Assembly: GCA_051306415.1 (NCBI GenBank)
Contig: JBPPNE010000007.1
Span: forward strand, 1-10,475
From: CBDDRG01 sp051306415
GTDB lineage: Bacteria; Pseudomonadota; Gammaproteobacteria; Pseudomonadales; Porticoccaceae
DNA length: 10,475 nt
Direction of reading: 5' to 3'
Shown: positions 7,994-10,475 of the stretch, piece by piece
Layout: each line of letters starts with the position of its first letter
How positions within the stretch are numbered: the first letter of the stretch is position 1
Made by a program: the position numbers and the translations under genes
Notes under the pieces: model-generated
Database searches by the model: none
The model's input: only the letters and a program-made list of their open reading frames with translations
Told to the model about the DNA's origin: nothing

Positions 7994-8226
7994 ATGGCCG
8001 CAGAGATATCGGATATCAGAATTCACAAGCTGGTCGCCAAAGGCGGGCGGGGCATAGCGCAGACCGAAGAACACATCGAAGCACAGACTCTGCTAGTGAT
8101 CGGGTCGGCAAAGCGCCAGGACGATATCTGGGTCGGTATCGGGGATCGGCATCGATATGCCGATCCCATGTGCTGATGTCCGAGGCCTGGTGGACCGATG
8201 AAACCGTCTACCCGTCTGTGAGCTAG
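7994..8226 (+). pseudogene. Broken N-terminal part of the hydrolase gene
   Basis: A well-placed start (ATG 7994, GAGGGAG at 7983-7989) opens a 60-codon frame (MAAEISDIRIHKLVAKGGRG...) that ends at TGA 8174-8176. In the frame of the downstream hydrolase, the codons from about 8167 read HVLMSEAWWTDETVYPSVS, then TAG (8224-8226), then LRNWVWIALPAVLRVHFRSL, and run without interruption into the large ORF. The simplest reading is one original gene starting at 7994 with a frameshift between about 8120 and 8167 and a nonsense change at 8224 (GAG to TAG would restore S-E-L-R). The small ORF could also be a real 60-aa protein, but I know of no such family. The frameshift position is inferred, not observed against a homologue. 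Confidence 0.55.
8142..8167. repeat. 11-bp perfect hairpin at the presumed frameshift
   Basis: GGGATCGGCAT (8142-8152) and ATGCCGATCCC (8157-8167) are exact reverse complements around the 4-nt loop CGAT. The hairpin sits where the reading frame of the hydrolase N-terminus appears to switch. It may mark a palindrome-templated insertion that caused the frameshift, or be an RNA hairpin. Confidence 0.6.
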
Positions 8227-8268
8227 CTACGCAACTGGGTATGGATTGCGCTGCCAGCGGTACTCAGA

Positions 8269-9627
8269 GTGCACTTTCGCTCTCTCATTGGGTCCTTTGA
8301 AAACAATGTTCGCCTCTTTAAGTCAACACTCCGCTCTACGCCACTGACGGCGATGCGAACATCTGTTGAGGCGATGACCGACATGGCAAAAATCGCCCTG
8401 ATGCCGCCGGTGTTCGCCGGTGCTGTTCTGGCGCAAGCAGCACTGGCCTTGCTCGGCGTCCTCAGCCTGGCGCCCATCAAGCCGGTTCAGGGTGCAGTGG
8501 GTTCGATCATCGACCTGCTGATGGGCACCATCGGGCAGAGCTACGCTTTAAAGACCAGCGCTGTGCGTCGCAATGCTATCGTGCGAGATGTCATGAAAGA
8601 CCTCGAATGGATGGAGTCCCGGTGCCGCCGGATTGTCGTGGTCTCGCATTCACAGGGCGCCGAGATTGCGCGGCAGGTCTTGCAGATGCGACGTTGGCCG
8701 AAAGTGAAACGCTGGGTTACCTTCGGTTCCGGCATCCTGCCGCTGGCCGCGTTGGAAGAAAAACATCGAAGTCATCCCGCAGTATGGATACCTATCTACG
8801 CAATGGAATTTTTCACGGTACTGATGCTCGTATGTCTAGTGGTTGGGCTTATCAGCTACAGCTTCGGGCCTGTGGTGCCAGGTTGGCCGCAACTGGTGGC
8901 ATGGCTCGATTCATCGAATGCCATCGGCCTGTTGTTCAGTGGCTATGTCATTTTGTTGGCAATTTCGATAATCGTCGCTGCCCGCAAGCCGCCGCCGCCG
9001 AATGTAAGCTTAAGCAAGAAGGTCATGGCGATCTGGCACGATCTATTTGCGTCTCATGACCCGGTACCAGGCGGGTCGTTGGTCGACCTTTATAAGGGAG
9101 AGATGCGGACCAATGAGATACCGATCCCGAAACAGAGCCGCATTTTCAACACCCGCTCCGGGCTGCACGACCACACCAGCTACTTCGACAATACCGAGCA
9201 GTTCATCGCGCCGCTGGCGCTGGAGATGTTTGAGCTGGCCGGTCTCAGCGATTGTGTTGACGCTGCAAAGACACCACTAGAACGGGCTGCCCACCGCCGC
9301 GACTGGATGACCTGGTCGCGGATGCTGTTGAGATTTGCAGCATTGACGGCGGTAGGGGTGGCCGTGTACCAGGCAGCCTGTGGTGCCGGCGGCCACTGGC
9401 CGGAGTGGCGGTCCATGGCATCCGGTGTGTGGAGTTCCACAGAAGGTTGGTGGCCGACCTTCTCGGCGCTCTGGTCCGGGTTGATCAAACCGGTGCTGTT
9501 TGACCTGAAGTGGGCGGTGATCGTCAGCGTCGGCTACCTGGCGCTGCGCTGGCTGTTGGTTTCCAGGTGGTCGCGGTGCTCTGCCAAGTGCCTCTACCGC
9601 GACTTGGCAAGCGTGCTGGCGAAGTAA
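8269..9627 (+). CDS. Membrane-associated alpha/beta-hydrolase-like protein (probably N-terminally disrupted)
   Basis: The longest open part is 452 codons from a GTG at 8269 that has no ribosome site. The frame actually stays open back to 8227, just after a TAG, so this start may not be used and the gene is probably a pseudogene (see the N-terminal entry). The nucleophile-elbow-like motif VVVSHSQGAE gives S128 as candidate nucleophile, with D264 (SHDPVPGG) and H302 (LHDHTSYFDN) as likely triad partners. The order and context resemble lipase/esterase-like proteins of unknown substrate. Hydrophobic segments lie at about 42-69, 174-199 and 219-237, then near 353-370 and 408-430, so it is probably an integral or membrane-tethered protein. 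The catalytic part has no further stop or shift, so decay is recent or a restarted product is made. Codon use looks less GC-rich than neighbours around 8270-8340. It is followed by lemA after 135 nt. Confidence 0.65.
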   Translation: MHFRSLIGSFENNVRLFKSTLRSTPLTAMRTSVEAMTDMAKIALMPPVFAGAVLAQAALALLGVLSLAPIKPVQGAVGSIIDLLMGTIGQSYALKTSAVRRNAIVRDVMKDLEWMESRCRRIVVVSHSQGAEIARQVLQMRRWPKVKRWVTFGSGILPLAALEEKHRSHPAVWIPIYAMEFFTVLMLVCLVVGLISYSFGPVVPGWPQLVAWLDSSNAIGLLFSGYVILLAISIIVAARKPPPPNVSLSKKVMAIWHDLFASHDPVPGGSLVDLYKGEMRTNEIPIPKQSRIFNTRSGLHDHTSYFDNTEQFIAPLALEMFELAGLSDCVDAAKTPLERAAHRRDWMTWSRMLLRFAALTAVGVAVYQAACGAGGHWPEWRSMASGVWSSTEGWWPTFSALWSGLIKPVLFDLKWAVIVSVGYLALRWLLVSRWSRCSAKCLYRDLASVLAK

Positions 9628-9750
9628 CTCGTCCGCTGATCCTTGAGACACTGTGCATGGTCGAAGGACTTGTTCAGAGCATCCCTGGCGTCGCGACTGC
9701 ATACTAGTTGGTATCATGAGCGGGTCGCCGCTTCCGTTGACCACCCAGAC

Positions 9751-9756
9751 AGAGAG
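9751..9756 (+). promoter_or_regulatory. Ribosome binding site for lemA
   Basis: AGAGAG lies 6 nt before the ATG at 9763. It supports this start over the in-frame ATG at 9787, although the lipoprotein signal would work from either. Confidence 0.5.
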
Positions 9757-9762
9757 TCCATC

Positions 9763-10389
9763 ATGCCTATCGCCAGCCAACACACCATGAACGTCGCCAA
9801 ACACCTTCTGCTCTATGCCCTGCTGCTGGGGTTGAGCGGTTGTGGCATCAACAACATCCCCACCTACGACGAGCAGGTGAAGGCGACCTGGGCACAGGTG
9901 GAAAACCAGTACCAGCGCCGCGTCGATCTGATTCCGAACCTGGTGGCGACGGTGAAGGGCTATGCCGCCCACGAGCAGGAGACCCTGCAAGCGGTGGTGG
10001 AAGCGCGCAGTCGCGTCGGCTCGATCCAGGCGGGTCCGGATCTGCTCAACAATCCGCAGGCGCTACAGCAGTTTGAGCAGGCGCAGGCGCAACTGGGCGG
10101 TGCGCTGCAACGCCTGCTGGTGGTGGTGGAGCGCTACCCCGATCTCAAGGCGAATCAGAACTTTCTGGCATTGCAGTCACAGTTGGAGGGAACTGAAAAC
10201 CGCATTGGCGTTGCCCGTCGCGATTACATCGCCGCCATCGAACGCTACAACACCGAGATCCGCACGTTCCCCGGCCGTATCTGGCATGGCCTGCTGTACG
10301 GCGACATGCCGGTTCGCGAGAGTTATCAGGCGACCACCCAGGGCGCGGCGAAAGCGCCCGAGGTCAATTTTGATAGCAAGAAGAATTAG
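9763..10389 (+). CDS. lemA: LemA family lipoprotein
   Basis: This 208-aa protein has an N-terminal signal with hydrophobic core LLLYALLLGL and lipobox LSGC. The acylated cysteine would be C27, so it is likely membrane-anchored facing the periplasm. The LemA signature follows directly: NIPTYDEQVKATWAQVENQY, then RRVDLIPNLVATVKGYAAHE and ETLQAVVEARSRV. Long helices make up the rest (ANQNFLALQSQLEGTENRI, RRDYIAAIERYN), matching the helical-bundle fold, and the length is normal. LemA proteins are widespread and of unclear function, often encoded next to TPM-domain/YgcG-like membrane proteins or M48 peptidases. A new ORF beginning 7 nt after the stop fits such an operon. The upstream 135-nt gap contains AT-rich TATCAT (9712-9717) without a matching -35. 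Confidence 0.95.
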   Translation: MPIASQHTMNVAKHLLLYALLLGLSGCGINNIPTYDEQVKATWAQVENQYQRRVDLIPNLVATVKGYAAHEQETLQAVVEARSRVGSIQAGPDLLNNPQALQQFEQAQAQLGGALQRLLVVVERYPDLKANQNFLALQSQLEGTENRIGVARRDYIAAIERYNTEIRTFPGRIWHGLLYGDMPVRESYQATTQGAAKAPEVNFDSKKN

Positions 10390-10396
10390 CTTGCGC

Positions 10397-10475
10397 ATGC
10401 CCGATGTGCGCTGGCGTCGGCGCCCGTGGTGGGGTGCGAGCGGACTCGGAATTGGCCTGGTACTGGCGTGGTTTG
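10397..10475 (+). CDS. Start of a probable LemA-operon membrane protein, 3' end outside the window
   Basis: Only 26 residues are visible: an Arg/Trp-rich start (MPDVRWRRRPWW) and then a hydrophobic stretch (GLGIGLVLAW), i.e. positive-inside followed by a signal or membrane segment. The ATG lies 7 nt after lemA; a TTG at 10391 is in the same frame. In many genomes the gene after lemA encodes a TPM-domain protein with an N-terminal signal. That identity is a guess from context, since no domain is visible. Confidence 0.5.
   Translation, partial: MPDVRWRRRPWWGASGLGIGLVLAWF

Overview
The window is about 10.5 kb of GC-rich bacterial chromosome with short intergenic gaps. It carries a stand-alone prfC of normal length (526 aa), a RegB/RegA-type (RoxS/RoxR-type) redox two-component pair, a stomatin-like SPFH protein and a LemA lipoprotein. 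Together these suggest a high-GC proteobacterium, most likely a gammaproteobacterium. I cannot place it further from sequence alone. No rRNA, tRNA, CRISPR array, phage genes or intact transposase was found.

Layout. (1) 1-666: 3' part of a stomatin-like/paraslipin SPFH gene on the + strand. (2) 737-2628: a minus-strand operon of a membrane sensor kinase followed by its response regulator, joined by an ATGA overlap. The kinase keeps the GGxxNPF quinone-site heptapeptide and a cysteine 39 residues after the phospho-histidine. The regulator keeps the four-proline linker and Fis-type HTH of the RegA family. (3) 2756-4336: divergent prfC (RF3). (4) 4414-6549: three small-molecule genes on the + strand: a VOC-fold protein, an MFS transporter 8 nt after it, and a GFA/CENP-V zinc protein. 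(5) 6550-6990: a 441-base non-coding stretch holding a compact MITE-like element (12-bp terminal inverted repeats, ATAA target duplication, a 27-bp inverted pair of REP-type repeats inside). A second imperfect inverted repeat follows. (6) 6991-7869: a complete MBL-fold hydrolase. (7) 7994-9627: a membrane-associated alpha/beta-hydrolase-like gene. Its N-terminal part appears broken by a frameshift near an 11-bp hairpin and by an in-frame TAG. A 452-codon ORF with a complete candidate catalytic triad remains downstream. (8) 9763-10389: LemA lipoprotein, followed by the first codons of a probable partner gene that runs off the window.

How the genes work together. The RegBA-type pair probably senses quinone-pool or redox state and regulates genes elsewhere; its targets cannot be read here. 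VOC and MFS may be co-transcribed. The other genes look like independent units. I did not find a clearly new multi-gene system. The points most worth a second look are the MITE/REP composite, the decaying (or recoded) hydrolase, and the conserved redox-sensing residues of the kinase.
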